DNA from: CAZNXJ01 sp964577115
GTDB taxonomy: Bacteria; Planctomycetota; Planctomycetia; Pirellulales; Pirellulaceae
Direction of reading: 5' to 3'
DNA: 64,000 bases
Assembly (NCBI GenBank): GCA_964577115.1
Contig: CAZNXJ010000024.1
Span: 12,781-76,780 of the forward strand
Part shown: in pieces, positions 27,855-37,731 of the stretch
Layout of the letters: each line of letters starts with the position of its first letter
Position numbering within the stretch: the first letter of the stretch is position 1
The notes under the pieces: model-generated
Told to the model about the DNA's origin: nothing
The model's database searches: none
Seen by the model: the letters and a program-made list of their open reading frames with translations, nothing else
Made by a program: the position numbers and the translations under genes

Positions 27855-28160
27855 ATGAGCCCTGAAGTTTGGCAGGAGCCGTTAATCTGGAGCGACAAGG
27901 AGGTGGGGGAGATGAAGTTATCTGCCGATCAGCGGAAGCGGCTGGATGAGCTTGCTCGTGAGATGAAGGAAATCCTAGGCGGATGCGTGGCGGAAGATGG
28001 CCGTCCGCTGACGTTTGACGAGTTAGAAGAGGAGTGCATCGAAGCAGGAGACTACGTCACGGCCTTGGTGCTGCAAGAGCGTGTCGCGAAGCGAGGTACG
28101 CTCCGAGCCGCGGAAGGGTTCAGGGAGCGGGGAGAAGAGGGGAGGTTTACGCGGACCTGA
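27855..28160 (+). CDS. Small helical protein, unrecognised
   Basis: ATG 27855 is preceded by ggaggaggg, a strong ribosome site, which supports a real gene. The 101-residue product is acidic, mostly helical and charged, with LSADQRKRLDELAREMKEIL, then DELEEECIEAGDYVTALVLQ. No signal peptide, membrane segment or known motif is seen. It converges on treZ with 118 bases between stops. It could be a small regulator or adaptor, but nothing in the sequence says so. Confidence 0.6.
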   Translation: MSPEVWQEPLIWSDKEVGEMKLSADQRKRLDELAREMKEILGGCVAEDGRPLTFDELEEECIEAGDYVTALVLQERVAKRGTLRAAEGFRERGEEGRFTRT

Positions 28161-28278
28161 GGCGCCCCTCCCTTTGTTGGTCTGCCAAGCTGAGGCAGGC
28201 GAGTTGGTAGGTAAAGGGATGCGCGGGCCACGTTTTTTCGCGTCTTTGGTCTCTTCTTAATTCTTCCCGCACCGGCCA

Positions 28279-30150
28279 TTACATACGCTGGTGATGGCGT
28301 GACGTGTGCGCAAGCACAACCGCCGAATAGGGAGCGAAACGCAGCGAACACTCGCCGGAGGATTCGATGGTTTCCTGGATGGAGGAACCGGGGCCTCGCC
28401 ACCGTGCGTCGGCCGAATCGAGCTGCCGTTTCCATGTGCCGGCGCCGAGCGGGATGGTGAGCGTGGCCGGTTCGGGCGAACAATGGAACAGCACCACGAC
28501 CTCGTGACCGTACGACCATCGCCGCACGGCCATCGTCGTGCCCCGAGCGACCTCGTCCACCTCCATGCGTTCGCGATCGTTGAAGGCGAGCGTGGACGAA
28601 GCGCGTCGCATATGGAGCAGCTCGCGGTAGTAGCGCCACGTCGTCGCATGTGGTTCGGTCTGCTTGCGATGGTGGTCGAGTCGCGAACTGACCATTGTTT
28701 GCTCGTCGGCCGGATCCCAAAAATCGCCCGTATAGCGGAAGCTAGCGAAATCGCTCCGTCGGCCTCGACGCACTGCCTCGATCAGGCTGGCGTCGCCGTG
28801 GCTGACAAAGTAGTGGAACGGATTCCGTTCGCCGTATTCTTCCCCCATGAATATGAGCGGCTGGTAGGGGGAGAGAATCACGAGCGCCGCCGCCAGTTTC
28901 TGTCGCTCGAAATCGACGAGCTGCGCTAAGCGTTCCCCGCCGACGCGATTGCCTACCTGATCGTGGTTCTGCGAATAAACAACCAGCCGGACGGGAGGGA
29001 TCGCTCGGCCGGGGCGTCCGTGAGCTCGCCCGCGGTAATGCGAGTACTGCCCGTCGAGCACGTAACCTTCGCGGTATGCCTTAACGACATCGCGGAAACC
29101 GTGGAAGTCCGCGTAATAGCCGGTCCGCTCGTCGTCGATCGTTGTGCGTACCGCGTGATGGAGATCGTTGCACCAATGGGCATCGAGCCCCATTCCGCCT
29201 ACGTCGGCGGGCTGTACGAGCCGCGGATCATTGTCGCTGCTCTCACCAATCGTATAGACGCGCCGATTCAGACGCTCGCCCTCCAGACGCACGGCGTCGG
29301 CCAACTCGCGCAGAAATGGCCGCGCCGAGTTGTCGAAGATGGCGTGGACCGCATCGAGCCGCAGGGCATCAATGTGGTACTCGTCGATCCAAAACAGCGC
29401 GTTCTCAATAAAGAAACGCCGAACGTGATCGCTTTCTCGACCATCAAAATTGAGCGCGTCGCCCCACGGCGTCATGTACCGGTTCGTGAAATAGTAGCCG
29501 AACTCGCCGAAGTAGTTCCCTTCCGGACCGAGGTGGTTGTAAACGACGTCCAGGATGACGGCCAAACCGCGAGCATGGCATGCATTCACGAGCCGCTTCA
29601 GGCCCGCCGGGCCGCCATAGGTGTTCTGGACAGCGAACGGATGCACCCCGTCGTAACCCCAGTTTCTCGCTCCCGGGAACTGCGCCACCGGCAATAGCTC
29701 GATGGCCGTGACGCCGAGCTCGTGTAGCTCGTCCAGGTGTGTAATAGCGGCCTCGAACGTGCCTTCGGGCGTAAACGTACCGACGTGTAGTTCGTACGTG
29801 ATGTACTCGTGGAGCGGCAGGCCGCGCCAGTGTTCGTCAGTCCACGCAAAGTGCGGATCGACGACGGCGGACGCCGCATGGACGCCGTCCGGCTGCCACT
29901 GCGATGCGGGATCCGGACGCTCGCGGCCATCGTCGAACTGATAGAGGTATCGCGTACCTGGATCGACGCCGTCGACGTCGCCGCTGTAGTATCCCTCGTC
30001 ATCGCGCGGCAAATCGATCAGCCGGTCCGCGGTCCCGAGGATCTTCAGCTTTAGCCGACTCGCCTTGGGCGCCCAGACTTTGAACCAACAGCGACGGTCG
30101 CCCAGGTACCGGGCGCCCAACGTGGGAGGATGGGTCGGGTGCAGGGGCAA
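28279..30150 (-). CDS. treZ: Malto-oligosyltrehalose trehalohydrolase
   Basis: TreZ cuts trehalose from malto-oligosyltrehalose. The 623-residue protein has an N-terminal CBM48-like domain (CWFKVWAPKASRLKLKI) and a GH13 barrel. It shows DVVYNHLGPEGNYFGEFG, the nucleophile in ALRLDAVHAI (Asp near 266), the acid/base Glu in TIGESSDNDP, and FSQNHDQ as YSQNHDQVGNR. These are TreZ-type features. The start is taken as TTG 30150, two bases after the glgB stop, with ggag nine bases upstream inside glgB. A TTG at 30288 in the same frame would overlap glgB by 136 bases. TreY, which makes its substrate, is not in the window. Confidence 0.88.
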   Translation of the reverse strand: MPLHPTHPPTLGARYLGDRRCWFKVWAPKASRLKLKILGTADRLIDLPRDDEGYYSGDVDGVDPGTRYLYQFDDGRERPDPASQWQPDGVHAASAVVDPHFAWTDEHWRGLPLHEYITYELHVGTFTPEGTFEAAITHLDELHELGVTAIELLPVAQFPGARNWGYDGVHPFAVQNTYGGPAGLKRLVNACHARGLAVILDVVYNHLGPEGNYFGEFGYYFTNRYMTPWGDALNFDGRESDHVRRFFIENALFWIDEYHIDALRLDAVHAIFDNSARPFLRELADAVRLEGERLNRRVYTIGESSDNDPRLVQPADVGGMGLDAHWCNDLHHAVRTTIDDERTGYYADFHGFRDVVKAYREGYVLDGQYSHYRGRAHGRPGRAIPPVRLVVYSQNHDQVGNRVGGERLAQLVDFERQKLAAALVILSPYQPLIFMGEEYGERNPFHYFVSHGDASLIEAVRRGRRSDFASFRYTGDFWDPADEQTMVSSRLDHHRKQTEPHATTWRYYRELLHMRRASSTLAFNDRERMEVDEVARGTTMAVRRWSYGHEVVVLFHCSPEPATLTIPLGAGTWKRQLDSADARWRGPGSSIQETIESSGECSLRFAPYSAVVLAHTSRHHQRM

Positions 30151-30152
30151 CT

Positions 30153-32090
30153 CTAACGCTCCGACTTCAGAAACACCGCGCCGAGGGGTGGCAGGGTGAG
30201 GTTTAGCGAGTAGGGGCGGCCGTGGAAGGGAACCGGCGTGGCTTCGACGCCGCCGAGATTCCCCTGCCCGCTCCCCCCATGTTCGCAAGCGTCGCTGTTG
30301 AGAATCTCTGCCCAGTACCCGTCGCGCGGCACGCCCACGCGGTAGTTGAGGCGCGGTACCGGGGTGAAGTTGAACACCGCCGCGATCAGTTGATCACGGC
30401 TTCGCGCCTTGCGCAGAAAGCTCAGCACGCTCAGCTCCGTATCATTCGCATCAATCCACTCGAACCCACCGGGCTCGCAGTCGAGTTCGTGCAGTGCGAC
30501 TTCACCGGCGTACATGCGATTCAGCGCACTGACGAAGCGCCGCATCGCGCTGTGCTGCGGATCTTCGAGCAGCGGCCATTCGAGACTCGCATCATGCCGC
30601 CATTCATCGAGCTGGGCGAACTCGCCCCCCATGAACAGCAGCTTCTTCCCCGGCATCGCATACATGTACGCGAACAACAGCCGAAGGTTCGCAAACTTCT
30701 GCCACCAGTCACCCGGCATTTTGCTCAGCAGCGATCCTTTGCCATGCACCACTTCGTCATGCGAGAGGGGCAAGACGAAGTTCTCGTTGTTCGCATAGAT
30801 CATGCGGAACGTCAGTTCGTTGTGATGGAACTTGCGATGGATCGCGTCGTGCGACATGTACTTCAGTGTGTCGTGCATCCACCCCATGTCCCACTTCAAG
30901 CCAAAGCCGAGCCCGCCTACATAAATCGGGCGCGAGACCATCGGCCAGGCGGTCGATTCCTCAGCAATTGTCTGCACATCGGGAAAGCGCCGGTACACCT
31001 CGCTGTTCATGCGCCGCAGGAACTCGATGGCCTCGAGGTTCTCGCGGCCTCCGTACTTGTTCGGAATCCACTCGCCCTCATTGCGCGAGTAGTCGAGATA
31101 CAGCATCGAGGCCACGGCATCGACGCGCAGCCCGTCGGCGTGATATTCCTCGAGCCAGTGAATGGCGCTGCTGAGCAGGAAGCTACGAACCTCGTTTCGC
31201 CCGTAATTAAAGATGTAGCTATTCCAGTCCGGATGGTATCCCTGCCGCGGGTCGGCATGTTCGAATAGATGCGTTCCGTCGAAGTACGCCAAGCCATGTT
31301 CGTCGGAAGGAAAATGCGACGGCACCCAATCGAGGATGACGCCGATGCCTGCCCGATGCAGGTAGTCAATCAGGAACTTGAAGTCTTGCGGCGTACCGTA
31401 GCGGCTTGTAGGTGCAAAGTAACCGGTGCACTGGTAACCCCATGACCCAAAAAACGGGTGCTCCATGACCGGCAGAAATTCGACGTGCGTGAAGCCCAAC
31501 GATTTAACGTACTCGGCCAGTTCATAGGCCAGTTCGCGGTAGCTGAGCGATCGATTGTGCTCTTCGAACTTGCGCCGCCAGGAACCCAAGTGCACCTCGT
31601 AGATGGACATCGGCGCGGACAAGCTGTTGCGCCCGCCGCGCTCGGTCATCCAACGCTCGTCTTCCCATTGGTAGCTGGTGTCCCAGACAATCGAGGCTGT
31701 TTGCGGCGCCACTTCCTGATAGACGCCAAATGGGTCGGACTTGTCGACGCGGTACCCCGCGTGCTGCGAAACGATGTGGTACTTGTAGCGGGCACCGTGC
31801 CGGACGTCAGCGACGAAGCCTTCCCAAATCCCCGAGCTTCCTCGGGGCTGCAGTGGATGGCTTTCTTTATTCCATTGATTGAAATCGCCCATCACTGAGA
31901 CCGTCCGAGCGTTCGGGGCCCACACGGCGAAGTGCGTCCCGCTCACTCCCCGATGCTCGATCAGGTGCGCCCCCAGCTTCTTCCAGAGATCGAAATGCGA
32001 TCCTTCGTTGAACAGGTGCAGATCGTCGTCAGTGATCCAGCGTACGCCCCCGATTACTGTGGGCTGCCGCTTCGTCCCGGTGTCGCTCAT
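30153..32090 (-). CDS. glgB: 1,4-alpha-glucan branching enzyme
   Basis: GlgB introduces alpha-1,6 branches into linear glucan. The 645-residue protein has a CBM48 domain (GTHFAVWAPNARTVSVMGDF) and a GH13 barrel with the nucleophile in LRVDAVASMLYLDYSR (Asp near 322), the acid/base Glu in TIAEESTAWPMV and LSHDEVVHGKGSL. KWDMGWMHDTL and GGEFAQLDEW are GlgB-specific. ATG 32090 gives the expected N-terminus. It sits between treS-mak and treZ on the same strand, 100 bases after the former, and serves the GlgE glucan route. Confidence 0.95.
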   Translation of the reverse strand: MSDTGTKRQPTVIGGVRWITDDDLHLFNEGSHFDLWKKLGAHLIEHRGVSGTHFAVWAPNARTVSVMGDFNQWNKESHPLQPRGSSGIWEGFVADVRHGARYKYHIVSQHAGYRVDKSDPFGVYQEVAPQTASIVWDTSYQWEDERWMTERGGRNSLSAPMSIYEVHLGSWRRKFEEHNRSLSYRELAYELAEYVKSLGFTHVEFLPVMEHPFFGSWGYQCTGYFAPTSRYGTPQDFKFLIDYLHRAGIGVILDWVPSHFPSDEHGLAYFDGTHLFEHADPRQGYHPDWNSYIFNYGRNEVRSFLLSSAIHWLEEYHADGLRVDAVASMLYLDYSRNEGEWIPNKYGGRENLEAIEFLRRMNSEVYRRFPDVQTIAEESTAWPMVSRPIYVGGLGFGLKWDMGWMHDTLKYMSHDAIHRKFHHNELTFRMIYANNENFVLPLSHDEVVHGKGSLLSKMPGDWWQKFANLRLLFAYMYAMPGKKLLFMGGEFAQLDEWRHDASLEWPLLEDPQHSAMRRFVSALNRMYAGEVALHELDCEPGGFEWIDANDTELSVLSFLRKARSRDQLIAAVFNFTPVPRLNYRVGVPRDGYWAEILNSDACEHGGSGQGNLGGVEATPVPFHGRPYSLNLTLPPLGAVFLKSER

Positions 32091-32190
32091 GGCTCGGATC
32101 CTGCCTGACTGAAGTAATCACGGTTCACCTTCCTCCGCGGGGAGTCCAGCGAACAATCGGAACAAATCGGCAATCGACGCGCCGAAACGC

Positions 32191-35100
32191 TCAGGCCCGC
32201 GGGCCCGAGATCAGCGAGAGGATGCCTTCCAGAGGGATGGGGGCCCAGTGCGGGCGGTTGTTCAGTTCGTATTGGAGTTCGTAGAAGGCTTTGTCGAGCA
32301 CGTACGCTCGCAGAAGGATGCCCCATTCTTCGTCTTCCTGCGGAAGAATCGCGCCTTGCTGAGCCTCGGCCAGATAAGACCGGACAAAGACGGCGGCCGA
32401 CCAGGTGTACCAGAACTGAAGCCACTGCGTGAGCGTCAGCGGGGATTCCTGGGTCCGCGTCAGGCCCGGAGTTTCCTTCAAGCGCGCGGCGTGCGACGCG
32501 TAGTGGAGCGAGCGGATCATGCCGGCGACATCGCGCATCGGCGACGTCTTGATACGCCGCTCGCCCAACGCCCGTTCGGGCTCGCCTTCAAAATCAATGA
32601 TGACAAAGTCCTTGCCGGTGTACAGAACCTGCCCAAGATGGTAGTCGCCGTGACACCGTATGCGGCTCGCGGAAATCTTGCGTTTGAGCAAGTCCTGGTA
32701 GCTGCTGAGCACCTTGTTCTCCAGCGCGAGCACGCGTTCGGCGAGCGGCACCGTTTCTTCGGGAAGCTCGTCGAGTTGCCGCCGCAATAACTCAATGGAC
32801 CGACGCGCTAGGCTGCGCATTGACTGGTACAAGCTGCGCTGGTACAGCTTCGAAAACGGCTGTGGAGCGAACGCTGGATCCTCTTGTTCGGCCGCCAGCG
32901 CCAGGTGCAGTTCGGCCGTGCGTTTGCCGAGCAGCTCGGCCGATTCCAGATACCCGCCAATCAGTTTGTAGGCGATCGGTGGCGGTGTTTCCGCGGCCAG
33001 CGTGACGAAATCGAGGGACGCTTCGGGAGAAGCCGCGGCGAGCAATTGTTCAAGCTCCTGGGGCTCGAGCGTCTGCTCGGACTGCACACGTTCGATGTAC
33101 CGCCCCAATTCATCGAGCGTGTACACCCACGCATCGCCACTATTGGCAATGAACTCGTGAAGGATTGCCAAGCTCATCGGCTCGGAGTTTTCTCGCCGGT
33201 ACTCCAGCGCCCCCGCCACCGCCGGGACATGCGGAGTCGGGACGCGTTCGGTGAGGTGTCGCCCAACCTCGAAATCCGGGTTGATGCCCGGATGCACTCG
33301 GCGGAACAATTTGAGAATCACCTGGTCATCGAAAATCGCCGACGTGTTACTCTGCTCGCCACCGTGGACGTGCGGCGGGCGCCCACCCACCCCCGTGAAC
33401 ACTCGGCGGAAGGCCTTCGTATGCACTGCGCTGATGCCGCCTTTCTGACCACGAATCGATCGCCGTTCCGAGATCGCCTCGAGCATCGACTCCCAAAAGG
33501 CGGCCTCCCATGTGGCCTCGCACAGCGTACGCGCGTCCTTCGCGTCGCCTGTTTCGATACACAAAATCCCGGCCGCCGGGTGATCGCCCAGAATGTTCGC
33601 GGCTTGCTCCGATGGCGCGAAGATCACCGGCACCAAATACATGTCTGGCTCGCCTTCGAGGTAATCCACACGCACGAGAAGCAGACGAATGGGCGCATTG
33701 CCATTGGGGCCGATCGGGAAGTAATCGAGCAGCTCCACGTGCCGAATCTTCCGTGCTTTGCCGGCAAACCATCGGTGACGCCGCAGATACGGCTTGAGGG
33801 CTTGTTCCAGCGACCTTTTGGCGCGTCCTTGGAAGAGCGAATCCAATGCGCCTGAGAGACGGCACGTAGGTAGCTCGTCCGGAGTCGCCTCGACAAATTC
33901 GCGAGCCAGCCATTTCAGCTGAAACCAGTAGAACCCATAGGGCCCCAGCGTCAGCAGGTACGGAAGTTCGCCGATTGCCGGGAACTGCGACTGCCCGAAC
34001 AGCTCGATCGGCACCTGTCCGCGAAACCGGCCTAGGTCGAGCGAAACGGCCTGCGTATAGCGCGAGAGGTTGGCCACGACCAGCAACGTCTGCCCGTCGT
34101 ATTCACGCAGGTACGCGAGAACCTTCGAGTTATCCGGCGTGAGCATTTCGAACGAGCCGCGGCCGAACGCGTTGAACTGAAGACGCAGGTTGATAATGCG
34201 CCGCATCCACCAGAGCAGCGAGTGCGGGCTGTTGTGTTGCAGCTCGACGTTGCGCAGCGCGTAGTGGTATTCCGGGTCGATAATGACCGGCAAAAAGAGC
34301 TTCTGCGGGTTAGCGTTCGAAAATCCGGCGTTCCGGTCGGCGCTCCACTGCATGGGCGTACGGACGCCGTCCCGATCGCCCAGGTAGATGTTGTCGCCCA
34401 TCCCGATCTCGTCACCGTAATACAGAATGGGCGTACCGGGCAGCGTCAGCAGCAGCCCGTTCAATAGCTCAATTTTCCGGCGATTATTTTGCAGCAGCGG
34501 GGCCAGCCGGCGACGGATGCCGAGATTCACGCGCGCTTTCGGATCCATCGCGTAGGCGCGATACATGTAGTCGCGTTCTTCGTCCGTGACCATCTCGAGC
34601 GTCAGCTCGTCGTGGTTGCGCAAAAAGATCGCCCACTGACAGTTTTCCGGCAGCTCGGGCGTCTGATCCAGGATATCGACAATCGGGAAGCGGTCCTCGC
34701 GCTCGACCGACATGAACAACCGCGGCATCAGCGGAAAATGGAAGTTCATGTGACATTCGTCACCGTCGCCGAAATACTGAGCCGCATCTTCGGGCCACTG
34801 ATTTGCCTCGGCCAGCAACATTTTGTCCGAGTATTTCTTGTCGATGTGCGCGCGGACTTCCTTGAGGAACTGATGTGTCTCGGGCAGGTTCTCGCAATTC
34901 GTCCCCTCGCGTTCGAACAGGTAGGGAATCGCGTCGAGTCGCAGACCATCCACGCCCATGTCGAGCCAGAAGTCGAGCACCCGGATCATCGCCTGGCGCA
35001 CTTCGGGGTTATCGAAGTTCAGGTCGGGCTGATGGTGGTAGAAACGGTGCCAAAAATAGGCTTCCGCGACCGGATCCCACGTCCAGTTCGATGACTCGAA

Positions 35101-35586
35101 GTCCTGGAAAATAATGCGCGCCTCGCGATAACGCTCAGGGGTATCGCTCCAGACATAGTACTCGCGCCATTTGCTCCCCGGCTTCGCCCGCCGCGACTTC
35201 TGGAACCATTCGTGCTGGTCCGACGTATGGTTCATCACCAGCTCGGTGATCACACGCAATCCGCGGCGATGGGCTTCCTTCAGAAACTGCCGGAAATCCT
35301 TGAGCGTGCCGTATTCCGGATTGACGTTGCGGTAGTCGGCGATGTCGTAGCCGCCGTCGCGCAGCGGCGAGGGGAAAAACGGCAGCAGCCAGATCGCTGT
35401 CACCCCGAGACTTTGAATGTAGTCCAGGCGGCTCGTCAAACCGGGGAAGTCGCCGACGCCGTCGTTGTTGCTGTCGGCGAATGAACGCACGTGCACCTGG
35501 TAGATGATGGCGTCCTTGTACCAGAGTGCGTCGGATTCCCGCCCCGTGACGCCCGGAATATTCGCCGTTGCCGCCTCAGGATGCAT
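32191..35586 (-). CDS. treS: Trehalose synthase fused to maltokinase
   Basis: This 1131-residue fusion has two enzymes. The N-terminal part (about 1-545) is TreS, which interconverts trehalose and maltose. It shows DAIIYQVHVRSFADSNNDG, the nucleophile in GLRLDAIPYLFEREGT and the Glu in LLAEANQWPEDA. The C-terminal part (about 590-1120) is maltokinase. It shows RHRWFAGKARKI, HGDYHLGQVLYTGKDFVIID near residue 980 and DFEGEP just after, the kinase catalytic and metal motifs. The kinase phosphorylates maltose with ATP to maltose 1-phosphate, the substrate of GlgE encoded upstream. Similar fusions are known in several phyla. Confidence 0.95.
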   Translation of the reverse strand: MHPEAATANIPGVTGRESDALWYKDAIIYQVHVRSFADSNNDGVGDFPGLTSRLDYIQSLGVTAIWLLPFFPSPLRDGGYDIADYRNVNPEYGTLKDFRQFLKEAHRRGLRVITELVMNHTSDQHEWFQKSRRAKPGSKWREYYVWSDTPERYREARIIFQDFESSNWTWDPVAEAYFWHRFYHHQPDLNFDNPEVRQAMIRVLDFWLDMGVDGLRLDAIPYLFEREGTNCENLPETHQFLKEVRAHIDKKYSDKMLLAEANQWPEDAAQYFGDGDECHMNFHFPLMPRLFMSVEREDRFPIVDILDQTPELPENCQWAIFLRNHDELTLEMVTDEERDYMYRAYAMDPKARVNLGIRRRLAPLLQNNRRKIELLNGLLLTLPGTPILYYGDEIGMGDNIYLGDRDGVRTPMQWSADRNAGFSNANPQKLFLPVIIDPEYHYALRNVELQHNSPHSLLWWMRRIINLRLQFNAFGRGSFEMLTPDNSKVLAYLREYDGQTLLVVANLSRYTQAVSLDLGRFRGQVPIELFGQSQFPAIGELPYLLTLGPYGFYWFQLKWLAREFVEATPDELPTCRLSGALDSLFQGRAKRSLEQALKPYLRRHRWFAGKARKIRHVELLDYFPIGPNGNAPIRLLLVRVDYLEGEPDMYLVPVIFAPSEQAANILGDHPAAGILCIETGDAKDARTLCEATWEAAFWESMLEAISERRSIRGQKGGISAVHTKAFRRVFTGVGGRPPHVHGGEQSNTSAIFDDQVILKLFRRVHPGINPDFEVGRHLTERVPTPHVPAVAGALEYRRENSEPMSLAILHEFIANSGDAWVYTLDELGRYIERVQSEQTLEPQELEQLLAAASPEASLDFVTLAAETPPPIAYKLIGGYLESAELLGKRTAELHLALAAEQEDPAFAPQPFSKLYQRSLYQSMRSLARRSIELLRRQLDELPEETVPLAERVLALENKVLSSYQDLLKRKISASRIRCHGDYHLGQVLYTGKDFVIIDFEGEPERALGERRIKTSPMRDVAGMIRSLHYASHAARLKETPGLTRTQESPLTLTQWLQFWYTWSAAVFVRSYLAEAQQGAILPQEDEEWGILLRAYVLDKAFYELQYELNNRPHWAPIPLEGILSLISGPRA

Positions 35587-35648
35587 CTCTCATTCCTTCA
35601 CAAGGTCGCGTAGCGTGCGCAATCCGCCACCCGGGGATCGCCAACGTC

Positions 35649-35677
35649 ATCGTAGCGCGCGGACTCGGCTTGTTGAC
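35649..35677 (-). promoter_or_regulatory. Candidate promoter for the treS-maltokinase gene
   Basis: Read on the minus strand, gtcaac (35677-35672) and tacgat (35654-35649) are 17 bases apart. The -10 matches four of six positions. The start codon at 35586 is about 60 bases downstream. A similar pair, ttcaac and tacgat with the same spacing, lies at 60813-60841. Confidence 0.35.
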
Positions 35678-35712
35678 GGCAATCTCTCGCCCATTGCCTG
35701 CCATCCCATCGA

Positions 35713-37731
35713 TCACAGATAGTACTCGAAGTCTCGTTCGGTTCGCACCCGCCGCCGCACGCGGAAGATGTGTGCCGGCATGACATGGGGGTTAAGCTCG
35801 ACGAAGTTGCGTGGCCCCTGCCAGACGTAACGCGCGTCGCTCAGCAGATCATGAAGCTGGTACGGTTGTTCGTCGGCAACGCCGAGCTGTTCGAGCGGCA
35901 ATTCGGTCCACCCCGATTGCGTGTGGTACGGGTCGAGGTTGACAACAATCAACAGCACCTCCGCCAGGTCCGCGGTGTACCGGGTGTAGCACATTAGCTG
36001 AGGGTTATCGATCGGATGGAACTCGACGAGCCCCTCGTTTTGAAGCGCCCGGTGTTCGCGGCGAACGCGATTGACGCGCGCGATGAAGTCCTTGAGACTG
36101 TCCGGCCGCTCGAGGTCGTGATGGTGAATCTGGTACTTTTCCGAATCGAGATATTCTTCGCTGCCCGACTCGCGAGGTAACGACCAGGCGTGTTCGAACG
36201 GCGGCCCGTAGATGCCGTAATTCGAGCTCAGCGTCGCCGCGAGCACGAGGCGTGTCATGAAAGCGGGCCGGCCACCGACCTGTAGGTACTCCGTAAGAAT
36301 GTCCGGCGTGTTCGGCCAGAAGTTCGGCCGGAAAAATTCGCGCACGTCCGTCTGCGTTAGCTCGCGCACATACTCTGCAAGGTCATGCGACGTGTTACGC
36401 CACGCGAAGTACGTGTAGGACTGCGTGAAGCCGAGCTTCGCGAGCCGGTACATGATCTTCGGACGCGTAAACGCCTCGGACAGAAAAATCACGTCGGGCC
36501 ATTGAGCCCGGATCTCGCCGATCACCCATTCCCAGAACGGGAAGGGCTTCGTGTGAGGATTGTCGACGCGAAAGATCCGCACCCCTTGCTCGATCCAGTA
36601 AACAAAAATGCTTTTCAGCTCTTCCCAGAGCGACTGCCACGCTTCGGTTTCGAAATCGAAAGGATAGATGTCCTGGTATTTTTTGGGCGGATTTTCGGCG
36701 TACTGAATCGTTCCGTCCGGGCGTTTGCGAAACCATTCGGGATGCTCGCGTACGTACGGATGATCGGGCGAACATTGGAACGCGATATCCAGCGCGATCT
36801 CCATGTTGAACTTGCTGGCGGCCGCCACGAGGTCGTGGAAATCCTGGAGCGTTCCGAGCTGGGGATGAATCGACTTGTGCCCGCCTTCCGGAGCGCCAAT
36901 GGCCCAGGGGCTTCCCACATCGTTCGGCCCGGCGACGGTCGCGTTGTTTGGCCCTTTGCGGAACGTCGTCCCGATGGGATGAATCGGTGGGAGGTAGAGA
37001 ACATCGAACCCCATCGACGCGATGTAGGGTAGCCGAGCCTCGACATCCTTGAGTGTTCCATGCCGTCCCGGCACGGGCGAGGCCGATCGGGGAAAGAGTT
37101 CGTACCAAGCGCTGAAGCCCGCGCGTTTGCGGTCGACAATGATGCGCAGTGTTGGCTCGTAAGTTGTCGCGAAATGGCGTGGCGCCCACTTGAACATCAG
37201 CCGATCGATGTCCGGATCGTCGCAGATCAGCTCGGCCTCGTGGCCGCCTGTCCGTAGCCGCTCGATCCAACCAGTAAACGGCTCGATTTCCTCGGCGATT
37301 TCCGCATTGGCCACGCCCCGATCCCGCGCGGTGAGCGCCGCCTGGTGCGCTTCGTCCAGTAGTTCCGCGCCGATCAGGTAGTCGACACGAACATCCTGGC
37401 CGGCGGACAAACGTTTCTTGAGGTCGCGTCGCCAGGTGCGAAAGCGATCGACCCAGCCGCGCACCGTGTACTCGTATGTTGCCACCTCTTCCACCGAAAA
37501 CTCGGCCGTCCACCGGTCGTTGACGAGCGGCTGCATCTCGACTTCGTGCCAACTGTTCTCGTCCGCGCGGCGGTACAGCACGACGACGGAGATTTGGTCA
37601 TGACCATCGGCGAACGCGTCCGCCTGCACCGTGACTCGCTCCCCGACCGTACGTTTCACGGCGAATCGACCGCCATCGATCTGGGGCCGCACGGATTCCA
37701 GCACTACGCGGCTCCGGCCGGTGACAGTCAT
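35713..37731 (-). CDS. glgE: GlgE: alpha-1,4-glucan:maltose-1-phosphate maltosyltransferase
   Basis: GlgE adds maltose from maltose 1-phosphate to growing alpha-1,4-glucan. The 672-residue protein has the N-terminal beta-sandwich and a GH13_3 barrel. Key signs are the nucleophile Asp in IFRVDNPHTKPFPFWEW (near residue 388), the acid/base Glu in FLSEAFTRPK, and LDIAFQCSPDHPYVREHP. The closing domain ends in an HVMPAHIFRVRR segment. ATG 37731 with ggag nine bases upstream is the start. It is the promoter-proximal gene of the glgE, treS-mak, glgB, treZ series. Confidence 0.95.
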   Translation of the reverse strand: MTVTGRSRVVLESVRPQIDGGRFAVKRTVGERVTVQADAFADGHDQISVVVLYRRADENSWHEVEMQPLVNDRWTAEFSVEEVATYEYTVRGWVDRFRTWRRDLKKRLSAGQDVRVDYLIGAELLDEAHQAALTARDRGVANAEIAEEIEPFTGWIERLRTGGHEAELICDDPDIDRLMFKWAPRHFATTYEPTLRIIVDRKRAGFSAWYELFPRSASPVPGRHGTLKDVEARLPYIASMGFDVLYLPPIHPIGTTFRKGPNNATVAGPNDVGSPWAIGAPEGGHKSIHPQLGTLQDFHDLVAAASKFNMEIALDIAFQCSPDHPYVREHPEWFRKRPDGTIQYAENPPKKYQDIYPFDFETEAWQSLWEELKSIFVYWIEQGVRIFRVDNPHTKPFPFWEWVIGEIRAQWPDVIFLSEAFTRPKIMYRLAKLGFTQSYTYFAWRNTSHDLAEYVRELTQTDVREFFRPNFWPNTPDILTEYLQVGGRPAFMTRLVLAATLSSNYGIYGPPFEHAWSLPRESGSEEYLDSEKYQIHHHDLERPDSLKDFIARVNRVRREHRALQNEGLVEFHPIDNPQLMCYTRYTADLAEVLLIVVNLDPYHTQSGWTELPLEQLGVADEQPYQLHDLLSDARYVWQGPRNFVELNPHVMPAHIFRVRRRVRTERDFEYYL

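Noticed and set aside
36395..37552. 385-residue minus-strand frame inside glgE
   Set aside because: It is in another frame of a well-supported gene, and its translation is rich in Arg with no motif.
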